A stretch of 64,000 nucleotides of DNA. It comes from Candidatus Lernaella stagnicola. GTDB lineage: Bacteria > Lernaellota > Lernaellaia > Lernaellales > Lernaellaceae. Shown here piece after piece: positions 1 to 8,766 of this stretch (positions are counted from its first letter, which is position 1; every line of letters begins with the position of its first letter). The translations under genes and the position numbers were made by a program. The notes beneath the pieces were generated by a model. The model made no database searches and was not told the origin of the DNA. It saw only the letters and a list, made by a program, of their open reading frames with translations. Where the stretch lies: positions 62,001-126,000 of the forward strand of contig JAVCCK010000008.1 in NCBI GenBank assembly GCA_030765525.1, read 5' to 3'.

Positions 1-1
1 C

Positions 2-694
2 ATCGACTTAAATACCGACGACGTGGGCGGCTTCGTGTCGCGGGCGAAAAAACTGGTGGGCGATAACATCGAACTGCCCGAGGGCTACTCGCTGCTATGG
101 TCCGGGCAATACGAGTACATGCAGCGCGCCGCCAAACGCCTGCGGGTAGTCGTACCGCTTACGCTGGCGATCATCTTCCTGTTGCTCTTCATGCATTTTC
201 GCAACATCAGCGAAAGCCTGATCGTCATGCTCACCTTGCCCTTCGCCCTGGTCGGCGGCGTCTGGCTGATGTTCGCCGCGGGCTACAACCTGTCGGTCGC
301 CGTGGCCGTCGGCTTCATCGCCTTAGCCGGGCTGGCGGCCGAGACCGGCGTGGTGATGCTCGTCTACCTCGACAACGCCTACCGCGAACGACAAAACGCG
401 GGACTGCTCACCAGCCTGGCGGACTTGCGGGAAGTCGTCATGGCCGGGGCGGTCGATCGCGTGCGCCCGAAGCTGATGACCGTGGCCACTACCACCATCG
501 GCTTGCTGCCGATTATGTTCGGCATCGGAACCGGCACCCGCATCATGAAACGCATCGCCGCGCCGATGGTCGGAGGGCTGATCAGTTCCACGATATTGAC
601 CCTCGTGATTCTCCCGGCCATCTACTTCCTTTGGAAAAAATGGACGACGCAGCCCGCGCTTGCCGTAGAAAAACACGACGACGATGAAAAATAG
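2..694 (+). CDS. cusA: Heavy-metal RND efflux pump (CusA/CzcA family), 3' end only
   Basis: The reading frame is open from the left edge, so only the last 230 residues are present. The inner-membrane pump of a CusCBA/CzcCBA tripartite complex exports copper, silver or divalent cations using the proton gradient. Five hydrophobic segments are visible at about residues 49-66, 71-92, 98-124, 158-176 and 189-211, in the order of the C-terminal RND half. Typical HME-RND signatures are LPFALVGG, GFIALAGLAAETGVVML and GAVDRVRPKLMT. A short charged tail follows the last helix. The small YHS metal-binding protein just downstream fits a metal-resistance locus. The exact metal cannot be read from this fragment, though the GLAAETGVVML form resembles the Cu/Ag branch. 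Confidence 0.93.
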   Translation: MDLNTDDVGGFVSRAKKLVGDNIELPEGYSLLWSGQYEYMQRAAKRLRVVVPLTLAIIFLLLFMHFRNISESLIVMLTLPFALVGGVWLMFAAGYNLSVAVAVGFIALAGLAAETGVVMLVYLDNAYRERQNAGLLTSLADLREVVMAGAVDRVRPKLMTVATTTIGLLPIMFGIGTGTRIMKRIAAPMVGGLISSTILTLVILPAIYFLWKKWTTQPALAVEKHDDDEK

Positions 695-805
695 ATCCGA
701 GAACCCTTGCTTATCAGGACGGTATGGCTATCGTTTATGGTTGAAAAGACATATTGAAGTGTTGCCATGACAAAAACGACGAACGAGAAAAAAAGGAGAT
801 GAAAA

Positions 806-1156
806 ATGGTGAATATAATCGACCGTAAATTCCTCGTGACGGCGCTGGCCTTGATGTTCTTGCTCGTGGGAGCGGCCGCGGCCTTCGCCGGTGGCGATTG
901 TCTTAGCGGAAAGAAAGCTGCCGCTGAGAAGATGGCCGCTGCGCAGGCGCCCACGTCCTTTGACGCGCCGCAAGCGCCGGGTACCATGGCGACTTGTCCG
1001 GTGATGGGCGGCTCGTTCACGATCACCGAAAAGACGGATTCTGCCGAACATAACGGTCAGTACGTTTACTTTTGCTGCCCCGGCTGCGTAAGTAAGTTCG
1101 AGGCCGATCCGGAAGCCTTCTTGAACAAGGCCACCGACAAGGTGACGTCTAAGTAG
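806..1156 (+). CDS. Secreted YHS-domain metal-binding protein
   Basis: A 116-residue protein with a signal peptide at about 1-28 (hydrophobic core, AFA cleavage region), an Ala/Lys-rich linker, then a YHS/TRASH-like zinc or copper ribbon at about 62-108. Candidate ligands are Cys64 (TCPVMGG) and Cys90, Cys91 and Cys94 (YFCCPGC), followed by KFEADPEAF. Domains of this type are fused to or encoded beside heavy-metal ATPases and RND pumps, where they bind or hand over the metal. The RND pump end lies 112 bp upstream on the same strand, which supports that role. AAGGAG sits 8 nt before the ATG. The last bases overlap the convergent CoA-transferase gene. Metal specificity is not determinable. Confidence 0.88.
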   Translation: MVNIIDRKFLVTALALMFLLVGAAAAFAGGDCLSGKKAAAEKMAAAQAPTSFDAPQAPGTMATCPVMGGSFTITEKTDSAEHNGQYVYFCCPGCVSKFEADPEAFLNKATDKVTSK

Positions 1157-2357
1157 TCTCGTCGGTAAGCGGCCCGAACGCGCCCGCTTGTCGATATTCT
1201 TCAAACTTTTCGGCCGTGACGCCGGCTTCGGCGTACACGGCCTTTGTGTGTGCGCCCAGCGCCGGGGCCGGTCCATCCGCGGGGTGTGCGGGCGGATCGA
1301 AGCGCAACGGCGACTTCAAGCGCTGATACGTGCCCCCGGTCGGGTGCTCCGTTTCCTGGAAACAACCGCGGCCGGTGAAATGTGGGTGGTGAGCTGTTTC
1401 GGCGAGGTTCAACACCGGCTCACAGCAGCAGTCGACTTCGCCCAATTCCCGCACCCATTCCGCTTGCGTCTTCCCGGCGAAGATTTCACACACGGTTTCG
1501 TACACCGGGTTGCCGCGCCGCGCCGGCGTGTACCCCTCGGCAATCAGATCGGTCCGGCCGACCGCTTCGCAAAACGCCTGCCAGAATTTCGGCTCCAACG
1601 CGCCAAGTGCCATGTGGCGATCATCCGAGGTGCGATACAAGTGGTAGCAGACGTGCAGCCCGGTCACCGGGTGCCCCGCGGGGGTGGGCGGCGTTTGCGA
1701 CTGAAAATATTCGGCGTAGGTCATCGCCATCAGAGCCAGAGCGCTATCGGCCAGGGCGACATCGACGTAGCTGCCGCGCCCGATTTTATCGCGCCGAATC
1801 ACCGCCGCCAAAAGGGCCACTGCGGTGTAAAGGGCGCCGCTCACGTCGGCGATCTGGTGTCCCGGGATCACGAGTTCGCCGTCGGCGTTGCCGGTGATGC
1901 TGAGGCCCCCGGTAAGCGCCAGGTAGTTCACGTCGTGGCCGGGCTTACGCCGTAGCGGACCCGTTTGGCCGAAGCCGCTGAGCGAAGCGTAGATCAAGCG
2001 CGGGAATTCACTTTGCAGTTGTTCGTGTCCCAGACCGAAACGGGTAAGGACGCCCGGCCGAAAACCTTCCAGCAGTACGTCGAAGGTTTCGAGCAAAGCG
2101 CGCAGCGCATTCGGGCCGGCCGGGCTGCGCAAGTCGACCGTGATTGAGCGCTTGCCCGCGTTGACGGCGAGGAAGTACGCCCCTTGTTCGTTGACCCGCG
2201 GCGGCATGTTGCGCATATAGTCGCCGCCGTCGGGGCTTTCCACTTTCACGATGTCGGCGCCCAGGTCGGCCAGCAGTTGCGTACAGAAAGGGCCGGGCAA
2301 CAAGCGGCTGAGGTCCAGGATCTTGACACCTTCCAGGGGACGATTGGTTTGGGGCAT
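1149..2357 (-). CDS. CaiB/BaiF family CoA-transferase
   Basis: A 402-residue class III CoA-transferase, a full family length. Such enzymes move CoA between organic acids or act as alpha-methylacyl-CoA racemases in the cytoplasm. The N-terminal signature GVKILDLSRLLPGPFCTQLL followed by DLGADIVKVE is diagnostic. The catalytic Asp is probably Asp171 in HQIADVSGA. Later family blocks YRTSDD and LEPKFW are also present. A GGGAGG Shine-Dalgarno precedes the ATG. It stands alone between a metal-resistance locus and a membrane acyltransferase-like gene, so the substrate cannot be inferred; racemase and carnitine/formyl-CoA-type activities are all possible. Confidence 0.9.
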   Translation of the reverse strand: MPQTNRPLEGVKILDLSRLLPGPFCTQLLADLGADIVKVESPDGGDYMRNMPPRVNEQGAYFLAVNAGKRSITVDLRSPAGPNALRALLETFDVLLEGFRPGVLTRFGLGHEQLQSEFPRLIYASLSGFGQTGPLRRKPGHDVNYLALTGGLSITGNADGELVIPGHQIADVSGALYTAVALLAAVIRRDKIGRGSYVDVALADSALALMAMTYAEYFQSQTPPTPAGHPVTGLHVCYHLYRTSDDRHMALGALEPKFWQAFCEAVGRTDLIAEGYTPARRGNPVYETVCEIFAGKTQAEWVRELGEVDCCCEPVLNLAETAHHPHFTGRGCFQETEHPTGGTYQRLKSPLRFDPPAHPADGPAPALGAHTKAVYAEAGVTAEKFEEYRQAGAFGPLTDETT

Positions 2358-2373
2358 CGCGTTTCCTCCCGTT

Positions 2374-3723
2374 TCAGCAGCCTTCAGGCTGTTTCTTTTT
2401 CGGCATCATAACCTGGCGGATCAGCAACCGCACGGCGGGGAACAACATGCCCACGCCGATGATCAGCGGGTAGGATAGGAACCACGAAAGGATGGGCCGG
2501 CTCCAATACGTGGCGCTAACCACAACGCCGAAAATGAGCGTGAAGATTCCCCAAAAGCGAAAATAGCTCGGCTTCAAGATGTTGGCGTCACGCCGTTGCG
2601 CGAAAAATCGCGCTAGATAAAACGTGACCAGCACCGTGCCGATCTGCGCCAGCGGAAATACTTTCCACGTCGCCGCTCCGGTCCGGCCGCCGAACAAGCT
2701 CAGCGGCAGGCACACGAAGTCGACGAATATCCACTGGAGTATAAATATCATAAATGATTCGCGGCCGATGAATTCAATTGCCTTGTTGATCTTCAACCGG
2801 CCTTTGTAGAAGCGCCGCGTCAGCAAAATGGAAATGCCCGCAATGCCTGAAGACCAAAACAGGAAGTCGATCTTGCCGCGAAAGTAGAAGTCCATTTGGA
2901 TTCGCGGCACGTACCACGGCGCGTAAAACGACGCCGCGAGAAATCCGCCGAACAACAGATACAGCCACTTCTCGTGGCGACTGCCCGCCAGGCGCATCAG
3001 CACGCCGCCGAGCAGGAACCAGGCGACCCACGGCAGCAGCGAGAAGTGCACGAACAAAAAGCGCTTCCAATAAGGGTACTCGTGAATCACCAACAGGTTG
3101 AACAATCGATGTAGGCGGTCGACGACCAGCGGGCGCAGTTCGGCGTTGGCGAACGAGGCCTGCAGGGCTTTCGCGTTGATGACCAGCGGGTAATCGTGCC
3201 AGGTCTGCGCGTCGAAAAGCTGCGGGATCAAAGCGTCGATTTTCCCCGCCGGCAGCATGTCGTAGTAGAAATAGCTCCAATTGGCCGTCGCGCCGAACAG
3301 CAGCACCGAGACGACGATCAGCGACCAGTTCGGCCAGTTGCGGCGCAAAATCAGGTACGAAATCGCTGTGCATGCCGCCACGCCCTGGAAGAGCTCCATC
3401 TGGCCGAGCATGCGCCGGTTCATGCTGTAGACGATGCCGAGCCCGAACAGCGCGGCCGTCATGAGCATATACGAGGTCAGGGCACGCCGCCGGTCGCGGT
3501 TCATATCCCGCGACACCGACCGCCATACGTTCATGCCCGAAGCCATGAAAAACCAAGCGTAGAACTGATGAATGAATTGAAATTGCACCGTCCACAGCAC
3601 ATGACGGTTGGGCACGCCGATCATCACGACCGCGTGCAGCATCAGCATGAAAATACACGCGATGCCCTTGATCCAATCCAGGTCGCCGTCACGCCGCGGC
3701 GCGGCGGGTTTTGTCTCGGCCAA
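2374..3723 (-). CDS. Multi-pass membrane acyltransferase-like protein
   Basis: About 449 residues with roughly ten hydrophobic segments. Near the N-terminus is D-W-I-K-G-I-A followed by a membrane helix containing the motif MLMLHAVV. This layout resembles membrane acyltransferases (acyltransferase-3 or the DUF1624/HGSNAT-like group), in which an early His in the first helix is important. The C-terminal helices carry basic loops. I prefer a TTG start at 3723, with GAGGGAG 7 nt upstream; an ATG at 3783 is in frame but lacks a Shine-Dalgarno. It follows thrC on the same strand and may be co-transcribed. A paralogue lies on the other side of the thr operon at 8767-10062. The acyl donor and acceptor are unknown. 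Confidence 0.7.
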   Translation of the reverse strand: MAETKPAAPRRDGDLDWIKGIACIFMLMLHAVVMIGVPNRHVLWTVQFQFIHQFYAWFFMASGMNVWRSVSRDMNRDRRRALTSYMLMTAALFGLGIVYSMNRRMLGQMELFQGVAACTAISYLILRRNWPNWSLIVVSVLLFGATANWSYFYYDMLPAGKIDALIPQLFDAQTWHDYPLVINAKALQASFANAELRPLVVDRLHRLFNLLVIHEYPYWKRFLFVHFSLLPWVAWFLLGGVLMRLAGSRHEKWLYLLFGGFLAASFYAPWYVPRIQMDFYFRGKIDFLFWSSGIAGISILLTRRFYKGRLKINKAIEFIGRESFMIFILQWIFVDFVCLPLSLFGGRTGAATWKVFPLAQIGTVLVTFYLARFFAQRRDANILKPSYFRFWGIFTLIFGVVVSATYWSRPILSWFLSYPLIIGVGMLFPAVRLLIRQVMMPKKKQPEGC

Positions 3724-3827
3724 GCTTCCGCTCCCTCTTGTTGGTGAATCGATGCTAGGCGAGCCGTCCCGAGGCGTCAACATCGGGCGGGATACCGGCG
3801 GGCTTTTCGCGTTCGGACGACGTCGAA

Positions 3828-5129
3828 TCAGACCAGGCCGAGCGCGCGCTCAATCGCCTCAACCTCCGCCGGCAGTTCCACAATCGGGTTGGCCGCGTGC
3901 GGCCTCAAGTCCGGCAGCGCCCCCGTGTGGTAATCGACGCCAACCTGCGAGAACTTCGCGCCGTGCGCCGTGAGAATCACCACGACCGATTGGCCCGCTT
4001 CGATCACGCCCTCGGCCCGCAACCGACGCAAGCCCGCCAGGGCGACGCCCGAGTTCGGGCAAACCGCTACGCCGCAACGGTCGGCGAGGGCTTTGGCGTC
4101 CATCAACTCACCTTCGTCGACCCGGGCGACCACACCGTCGAAGCGCTGTACGACGCCGCGGGCTTTCTCGTAGCTGACCGGGTTGCCGATCCGAATGGCG
4201 CTGGCCAAGGTGGGGCCGGCTTGCCGCGTGATCTTCTCCCGAAAGCCGGTTTCGTAACTGCGATAGAAAGGATCTGCCGCGGCCGCTTGAATGCCCGCAA
4301 TGCGCGGCAGGCGGTCGATGATGCCCAACTCGAGCGCTTCCCACAGGCCCTTGCCGAGCGCGCTGATGTTGCCTGCGTTGCCCACCGGAATGACGAACCA
4401 GTCCGGCACCTGCCAGTCAAGCTGTTGGATCGCCTCGAGGCCGATCGCTTTTTGACCTTCGATGCGGAAAGGGTTCATCGAGTTGAGCAGGTAGACCGGA
4501 TGCTTGGCCGTGACCGCCTGCACCAGCCGCATGCAGCCGTCAAAATCGGTATCCAGCGCCAACGTCCGCGCACCGTAGGTGATGGCCTGCGACAACTGCT
4601 CGGCGCTGATCTTTCCCCGCGGCAAAAACACCACGCTCTGCATGCCCTCGACCTGCGCCGCATACGCGGCCATCGCAGCCGAGGTGTCGCCGGTCGACGC
4701 GCATGCGACAACCTTTTGCCCCAGGTGATGCGCCCACGAGACGCCCGCGGTCATGCCGCGATCCTTGAATGACAAGGTCGGATTCTCGCCCTCATGCTTC
4801 AGGTGCAAACGCTTGGTGTCGAACGCGGCGGAAAGCTTGGCGCTGTGGTAGAGGTTCGTGTTGCCTTCGGGTTTGGTGACGACGTCCGCCGGCGGCAACT
4901 CCGGCAGAATCAACTCGTGATAGCGCCAGACGCCCGACAGGTAGGGCCGCTGCGTTGTGCCCATGCGGCGGGCGAACAGTTCCCGCAAATCCGGGTGGAG
5001 TGCGCGCAGGCGGTCCAAGTCGTGTACGACTTCCAGCAGCGCGCCGGTGTCGCTGCGATAGCGAACCTCGCGCGCGTCGTACAGCTTGCCGGTGTCCAAA
5101 CAACGTAAGTGGGTCAACGGCTCGTTCAT
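3828..5129 (-). CDS. thrC: Threonine synthase
   Basis: Converts O-phosphohomoserine to threonine with PLP, the last step of the pathway encoded by this operon. The 433-residue product has the PLP-lysine motif LSFKDRGMT (Lys122) preceded by KHEGENPT, and the glycine-rich phosphate-binding region IPVGNAGNISALGKG. An N-terminal zinc-ribbon-like stretch is weak (one Cys at residue 10). The start is fixed by an ATGA overlap with the thrB stop codon, indicating translational coupling. The open frame extends further upstream inside thrB, but that part is not threonine-synthase-like. The downstream neighbour is the membrane acyltransferase-like gene. Confidence 0.96.
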   Translation of the reverse strand: MNEPLTHLRCLDTGKLYDAREVRYRSDTGALLEVVHDLDRLRALHPDLRELFARRMGTTQRPYLSGVWRYHELILPELPPADVVTKPEGNTNLYHSAKLSAAFDTKRLHLKHEGENPTLSFKDRGMTAGVSWAHHLGQKVVACASTGDTSAAMAAYAAQVEGMQSVVFLPRGKISAEQLSQAITYGARTLALDTDFDGCMRLVQAVTAKHPVYLLNSMNPFRIEGQKAIGLEAIQQLDWQVPDWFVIPVGNAGNISALGKGLWEALELGIIDRLPRIAGIQAAAADPFYRSYETGFREKITRQAGPTLASAIRIGNPVSYEKARGVVQRFDGVVARVDEGELMDAKALADRCGVAVCPNSGVALAGLRRLRAEGVIEAGQSVVVILTAHGAKFSQVGVDYHTGALPDLRPHAANPIVELPAEVEAIERALGLV

Positions 5130-6076
5130 AAGCGACGCGCTCCTTGCAGACTGAGGGGCGAAAGAAAAGTCTCGGCGGCGTGACCGTGGTCGGCGAATAC
5201 CTTCGCGATCTGTGCGGCAGACGCGGCGGCGGTCTCGCGCTCTCCCGCCAGGCAAAACAGCGACGGCCCCGCGCCGCTGATCGAACACCCGTAGGCTCCC
5301 GCGGCGAGCGCGGCGGATTTCGCCTCGGCAAAGCCCGGTATGAAGCGAGCGCGATAAGGTTCGGCCAAGCGGTCGCTAAATGCTGCGCGCAGCAGATCCG
5401 CATTGCCTTCCAGCAGGGCTACCACGAGTGTCGCCGCGTGCGCCACGTTGGCGGTCGCATCGGCCATCGGCACGTGTGCGGGCAGGGCGTCACGGGCCAC
5501 TTTTGTCGGGACCGCAAAAGCCGGCATCACCACCGCGCACCATAGCGGCAGCCGCGGTTCAAGGCGGGCAATCGACGGCGGATCACCGGGCCGCGCGATC
5601 GTGAAGCCGCCCAACAACGCGGGCGCCACGTTATCGGCATGCCGCGCACCGGCGGCGACGGCCTCACCGTCCAGTGCGGCGGAAAGCACGCGCGTGCGGT
5701 CGTAGGGAACACCGGCGACGGCCATCGCTACCGTGGCGGCGGCTACGGCCCCGGCCACGGCGCTGGCGGCGCTGCTACCCATGCCGGAGCACGGCGGCAG
5801 GCCTTTCTCGATGCGGATCTCCAGGCCGCGATCGGCTGATGCGGGCATGCTCGCCCACACTGACAAGGCGGCGCGTCCGGCGGTGTTGCGCTCGATGTCG
5901 TAGGGCAGCGCACCGTCGTCACCGGTGATGCCCGTGATGCGCACGCCGGGCTCGGCGGCTACGCGGGCGGCCACGACATCGCCGGGCGCTTCGAGCGGGA
6001 ACCCGAAGCAGTCGAAGCCGGGGCCGACGTTGGCGACAGTTGCCGGTGCGAAAATGCGTACCCAATCCTCGTTCAT
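5126..6076 (-). CDS. thrB: Homoserine kinase
   Basis: Phosphorylates homoserine with ATP to O-phosphohomoserine, the substrate of ThrC encoded next. The 316-residue product belongs to the GHMP kinase family: N-terminal block APATVANVGPGFDCFG, the ATP loop PPCSGMGSSAAS at about 94-105, and a C-terminal glycine motif around GCSISGAGPSLFC. The ATG at 6076 follows GCGAGGC, and the ATGA overlaps both ends: the stop of the preceding 27-codon frame and, at its own end, the thrC start. The first codons recur about 80 bp upstream in degenerate form (see the duplication at the thrA/thrB junction). Length is normal and no catalytic block is missing. Confidence 0.96.
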   Translation of the reverse strand: MNEDWVRIFAPATVANVGPGFDCFGFPLEAPGDVVAARVAAEPGVRITGITGDDGALPYDIERNTAGRAALSVWASMPASADRGLEIRIEKGLPPCSGMGSSAASAVAGAVAAATVAMAVAGVPYDRTRVLSAALDGEAVAAGARHADNVAPALLGGFTIARPGDPPSIARLEPRLPLWCAVVMPAFAVPTKVARDALPAHVPMADATANVAHAATLVVALLEGNADLLRAAFSDRLAEPYRARFIPGFAEAKSAALAAGAYGCSISGAGPSLFCLAGERETAAASAAQIAKVFADHGHAAETFLSPLSLQGARRL

Positions 6077-6187
6077 ACATGCCTCGCTTTGCGAATGTCG
6101 GCGAACGTTACTTCGCAGCTTGCCCGCGCGGATAGGTGTATCCAATCGCCACTCATACATGCCTCGCGATCTTGAGGATGTCACCGA
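6058..6187. repeat. Tandem duplication of the thrA-thrB junction
   Basis: Two diverged copies about 80 bp apart, roughly 6058-6105 and 6138-6187. Fifteen bases are identical (6073-6087 and 6153-6167, covering stop, start and Shine-Dalgarno), with recognisable similarity for about 15-20 bases on either side, including a 3-base indel that keeps frame. The upstream copy holds the real thrA end, the downstream copy the real thrB start. Confidence 0.8.
6073..6156 (-). CDS. 27-codon frame in duplicated thrA/thrB junction
   Basis: A small frame with ATG at 6156 overlapping the thrA stop as ATGA and a TGA at 6073-6075 overlapping the thrB start as ATGA. Its predicted peptide begins MSGDWIHLSARAS, which parallels the ThrB start MNEDWVRIFAPAT, and ends FADIRKARHV, which parallels the ThrA end FGDILKIARHV. 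It is therefore what a tandem duplication of the junction would produce after divergence: a ThrB N-terminus fused in frame to a ThrA C-terminus. Whether the peptide has any function is unknown. It keeps the chain of stop/start overlaps unbroken, so it could act as a translational relay. Translation is inferred, not shown. Confidence 0.55.
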   Translation of the reverse strand: MSGDWIHLSARASCEVTFADIRKARHV

Positions 6188-8621
6188 AGACGCCGGCGGC
6201 GGTTACTTGTGCTCCGGCGCCGGGGCCGCGTATGACCAGGTGGTTTTCCGCGTAGCGTTCGGTTTCGTACACCAGCACGTTATCCGGGCCGAAAAGCTGC
6301 CCCGTAGCGCTTTCGCGCGGGACGGGTCGCAGGCCGACGGTGACTTTCTCCGGCGTGATCTCCGCGACGTAGCGCAGCACCTTGTCGTCATTTTCGGCTT
6401 CCTGAACGCGGCGGGCAAACGCCTCGTCGAGTTCGGGCAGGCGGGCCAGGAAAGTCTCAACATCGGGCAGGTCCATGAACTCGGCGGGTACGAAGGATGC
6501 CAACTCCAGTTCGTCCATTTCGATTTTCATGCCGATTTCCCGCGCGATGATCAGCGCCTTGCGGGCCACGTCCAGGCCGGACAAGTCGTCGCGCGGGTCG
6601 GGCTCGGTGAAACCCTTTTCCTTGGCCTCGACGACCATCTCCGACAGGGGCCGGCCTTCCTGCAAACCCGTGCAGATGTAGCCCAGCGTGCCGGAGAAAC
6701 AACCGGTGATGCGGCGCACGCGATCGTGGGTGGCCAGCAGTTCCTGCAAGGTAAACAGCACCGGCAGCCCGGCGCCGAAGGTCGTCTCGAAGTGGTAGCC
6801 GAGCCCTTGGCGCGCCGCTTCGGCACGGATCGCCTCGTAGTCCGCCAGCGACCCCGAGAGCGGTTTTTTGTTGGCGCCGACAACGTGAATCCCCGCCGTC
6901 AGCGCCGCGTGATGCAGATCGCCGGTTTCGGCCGCGGTGACGTCGCACAGCACGACGTCGAGGCGTCGCGTTTCGCTGAGGGCGGCGACGATTTTCTCAT
7001 TCGTAGGCCGTGCTTCGCCGCCCAGTTCGAGGAGCGATGCGCCCGCCGCGATGCCGGTCAGCGTTTCGTCGGACAGGCCGTGAGGATCGAACAGCCATTC
7101 GCTGCGTCCCGCCACGCCCACGACCTTCAGCGACAGCCCGTGGTCGCGATGCAGGCGCTCGCGGCTGGCCAGCAGTTGCTGCAGGAGCGTTCGGCCGATC
7201 AACCCCTTGCCGAGCAGGAACACGTGGGTGTCGCTCGTCAGGCCGAAGCGCGTGTGGACCGCGCCGACAGCCCGATGCAGGTCCTGTTGGTCGACGACGA
7301 CCGACACGTTCAACTCCGAACTGCCTTGTGCGATGGCCAGCACGTTGATGCGGCTCGCGCCGAGGGCGGCGAAAAGCCGTCGGCTGATGCCTGGCGTGCC
7401 TTTCATCCCTTCGCCGATGATGGCCAGGATGCCCACCGGCGTCCGGGTGTCGATACGGTCGATTTTGCCGCGACGCAGTTCGTTGTCGAATTCTTCGTGT
7501 AGCGTCGCGGTGACGCGCTCGCTGTCGGGCTCACGCACGAGAAAGGTGATGTTCTGCTCGGAACTCGCCTGCGAAATCATGTACACATTGACCTCGGCGC
7601 GGGCCGTGGCCGTGAACACGCGGCCGACAATACCGGGCACGCCGATCATGCCGCGCCCTTCGATCGTGACCAGCGCCATCTCGGCGATCGAGGTGACGGT
7701 CTTGACGCCATCGAAGCGATCGGTGCGCCGATCCGAAACCAGCGTGCCGGGGAGTTCCGGGTTCATGCTGCTGCGAATCCGCACCGGAATATTGGCGCGA
7801 ATGGCCGGTATCATCGTGCTCGGGTGCAGTATTTTGGAACCGAAGTACGCCATTTCGGCAGCTTCGCGGAAGGAGACAGCTTCCAACGCGCGCGCTTCGG
7901 GCACCACGCGCGGGTCGGCGGTCATCACGCCGTCGACATCGGTCCATACCCAAATCTCATCCGCGTCGAGAAACGCCCCGACCAACGTTGCGGTGTAGTC
8001 GCTGCCGCCGCGTCCGAGCGTCGTCGTGCGGCCGTCGGCGGTCGCGCCGATAAAACCGGTGACGACCGGCACGCTGCTCGCGGTTTGGGGAAGAAGCGAT
8101 TCACGGGCCAGGGCGCGGCTGGGGTCGAAATCGACGTTGGCGGCTCCGAAGCGGTCGTCGGTGCGCAGAAAGCTTCGCGCGTCGACGTAATCGCTCGGCG
8201 TGCCGGCCGCGTTGAGGGCGGCGGCCAGTAGGCGCGCGGCAAGTCGCTCGCCGAACGAGGCGATCAGGTCGAGGGAGCGCGGCGAAAGTTCTTCCAACAA
8301 TTGCACGCCTTGCAGCAATTGCCCCAATTCGGAGAATTCAGCGGTAATATCCGCCCTCAAGGTTTCGCGATCCGGGTCGTTCGGCACGAGGGTGTCGGCG
8401 GCTTCGAGGTGCCGCGTGTGCAGCGCCGTCAATTCGCGTTCCAGGTCGGCGGTGCGGCGCTGTTGGGCCAAACTCCCCAATTCGATCAGGCGATCGGTCA
8501 CGCCGCCGAGGGCCGAGGTCACCACGACCGCGGGGCGTGGTTCCTTCGAGGCGAGTTGGGCCGCGTGTTGGAGGCGTTTGGCGTCGGCCACCGAACTACC
8601 TCCGAACTTGTGAACTAACAT
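6153..8621 (-). CDS. thrA: Bifunctional aspartokinase / homoserine dehydrogenase
   Basis: The 822-residue fusion catalyses the first and third steps from aspartate to homoserine. Aspartokinase occupies about 1-290 (KFGGSSV at 5-11, ASFGERLAARLL, TLGRGGSDYTATLVG, TDVDGVMTADPR). Two ACT domains at about 315-460 give allosteric control, usually by threonine. Homoserine dehydrogenase starts near 465 with the nucleotide-binding loop LGKGLIG, followed by GANKKPLSG and catalytic blocks ITGCFSGTLGYI and EPDPRDDLSGLDVARK. The order thrA-thrB-thrC with an AK-HSDH fusion is the arrangement classically seen in enteric bacteria. Upstream (8622-8766) there is a small GC hairpin at 8681-8691 but no Thr/Ile-rich leader peptide that I can find. 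Confidence 0.96.
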   Translation of the reverse strand: MLVHKFGGSSVADAKRLQHAAQLASKEPRPAVVVTSALGGVTDRLIELGSLAQQRRTADLERELTALHTRHLEAADTLVPNDPDRETLRADITAEFSELGQLLQGVQLLEELSPRSLDLIASFGERLAARLLAAALNAAGTPSDYVDARSFLRTDDRFGAANVDFDPSRALARESLLPQTASSVPVVTGFIGATADGRTTTLGRGGSDYTATLVGAFLDADEIWVWTDVDGVMTADPRVVPEARALEAVSFREAAEMAYFGSKILHPSTMIPAIRANIPVRIRSSMNPELPGTLVSDRRTDRFDGVKTVTSIAEMALVTIEGRGMIGVPGIVGRVFTATARAEVNVYMISQASSEQNITFLVREPDSERVTATLHEEFDNELRRGKIDRIDTRTPVGILAIIGEGMKGTPGISRRLFAALGASRINVLAIAQGSSELNVSVVVDQQDLHRAVGAVHTRFGLTSDTHVFLLGKGLIGRTLLQQLLASRERLHRDHGLSLKVVGVAGRSEWLFDPHGLSDETLTGIAAGASLLELGGEARPTNEKIVAALSETRRLDVVLCDVTAAETGDLHHAALTAGIHVVGANKKPLSGSLADYEAIRAEAARQGLGYHFETTFGAGLPVLFTLQELLATHDRVRRITGCFSGTLGYICTGLQEGRPLSEMVVEAKEKGFTEPDPRDDLSGLDVARKALIIAREIGMKIEMDELELASFVPAEFMDLPDVETFLARLPELDEAFARRVQEAENDDKVLRYVAEITPEKVTVGLRPVPRESATGQLFGPDNVLVYETERYAENHLVIRGPGAGAQVTAAGVFGDILKIARHV

Positions 8622-8766
8622 GCAACCTTGTCCTTTCGATGCAAACTCGTATAAATGAGGTCAAGCCTTGATAAAATGCACCGCTTTGCGGCTGCTGTAA
8701 ACACGCTGTTATTGCGTTATCGTCCGGCATTGTGTAGATTGCCGCACCCTGGAACCGGCGAGGGAT

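Noticed and set aside
5925-7502. Long open frame antisense to thrA (525 codons)
   Set aside because: It is low-complexity, Arg/His/Gln-rich and follows the third-codon GC bias of the true gene on the other strand.
8622-8766. Threonine attenuator leader peptide before thrA
   Set aside because: A GC hairpin (8681-8691) is present, but no short frame with a run of Thr/Ile codons is seen.
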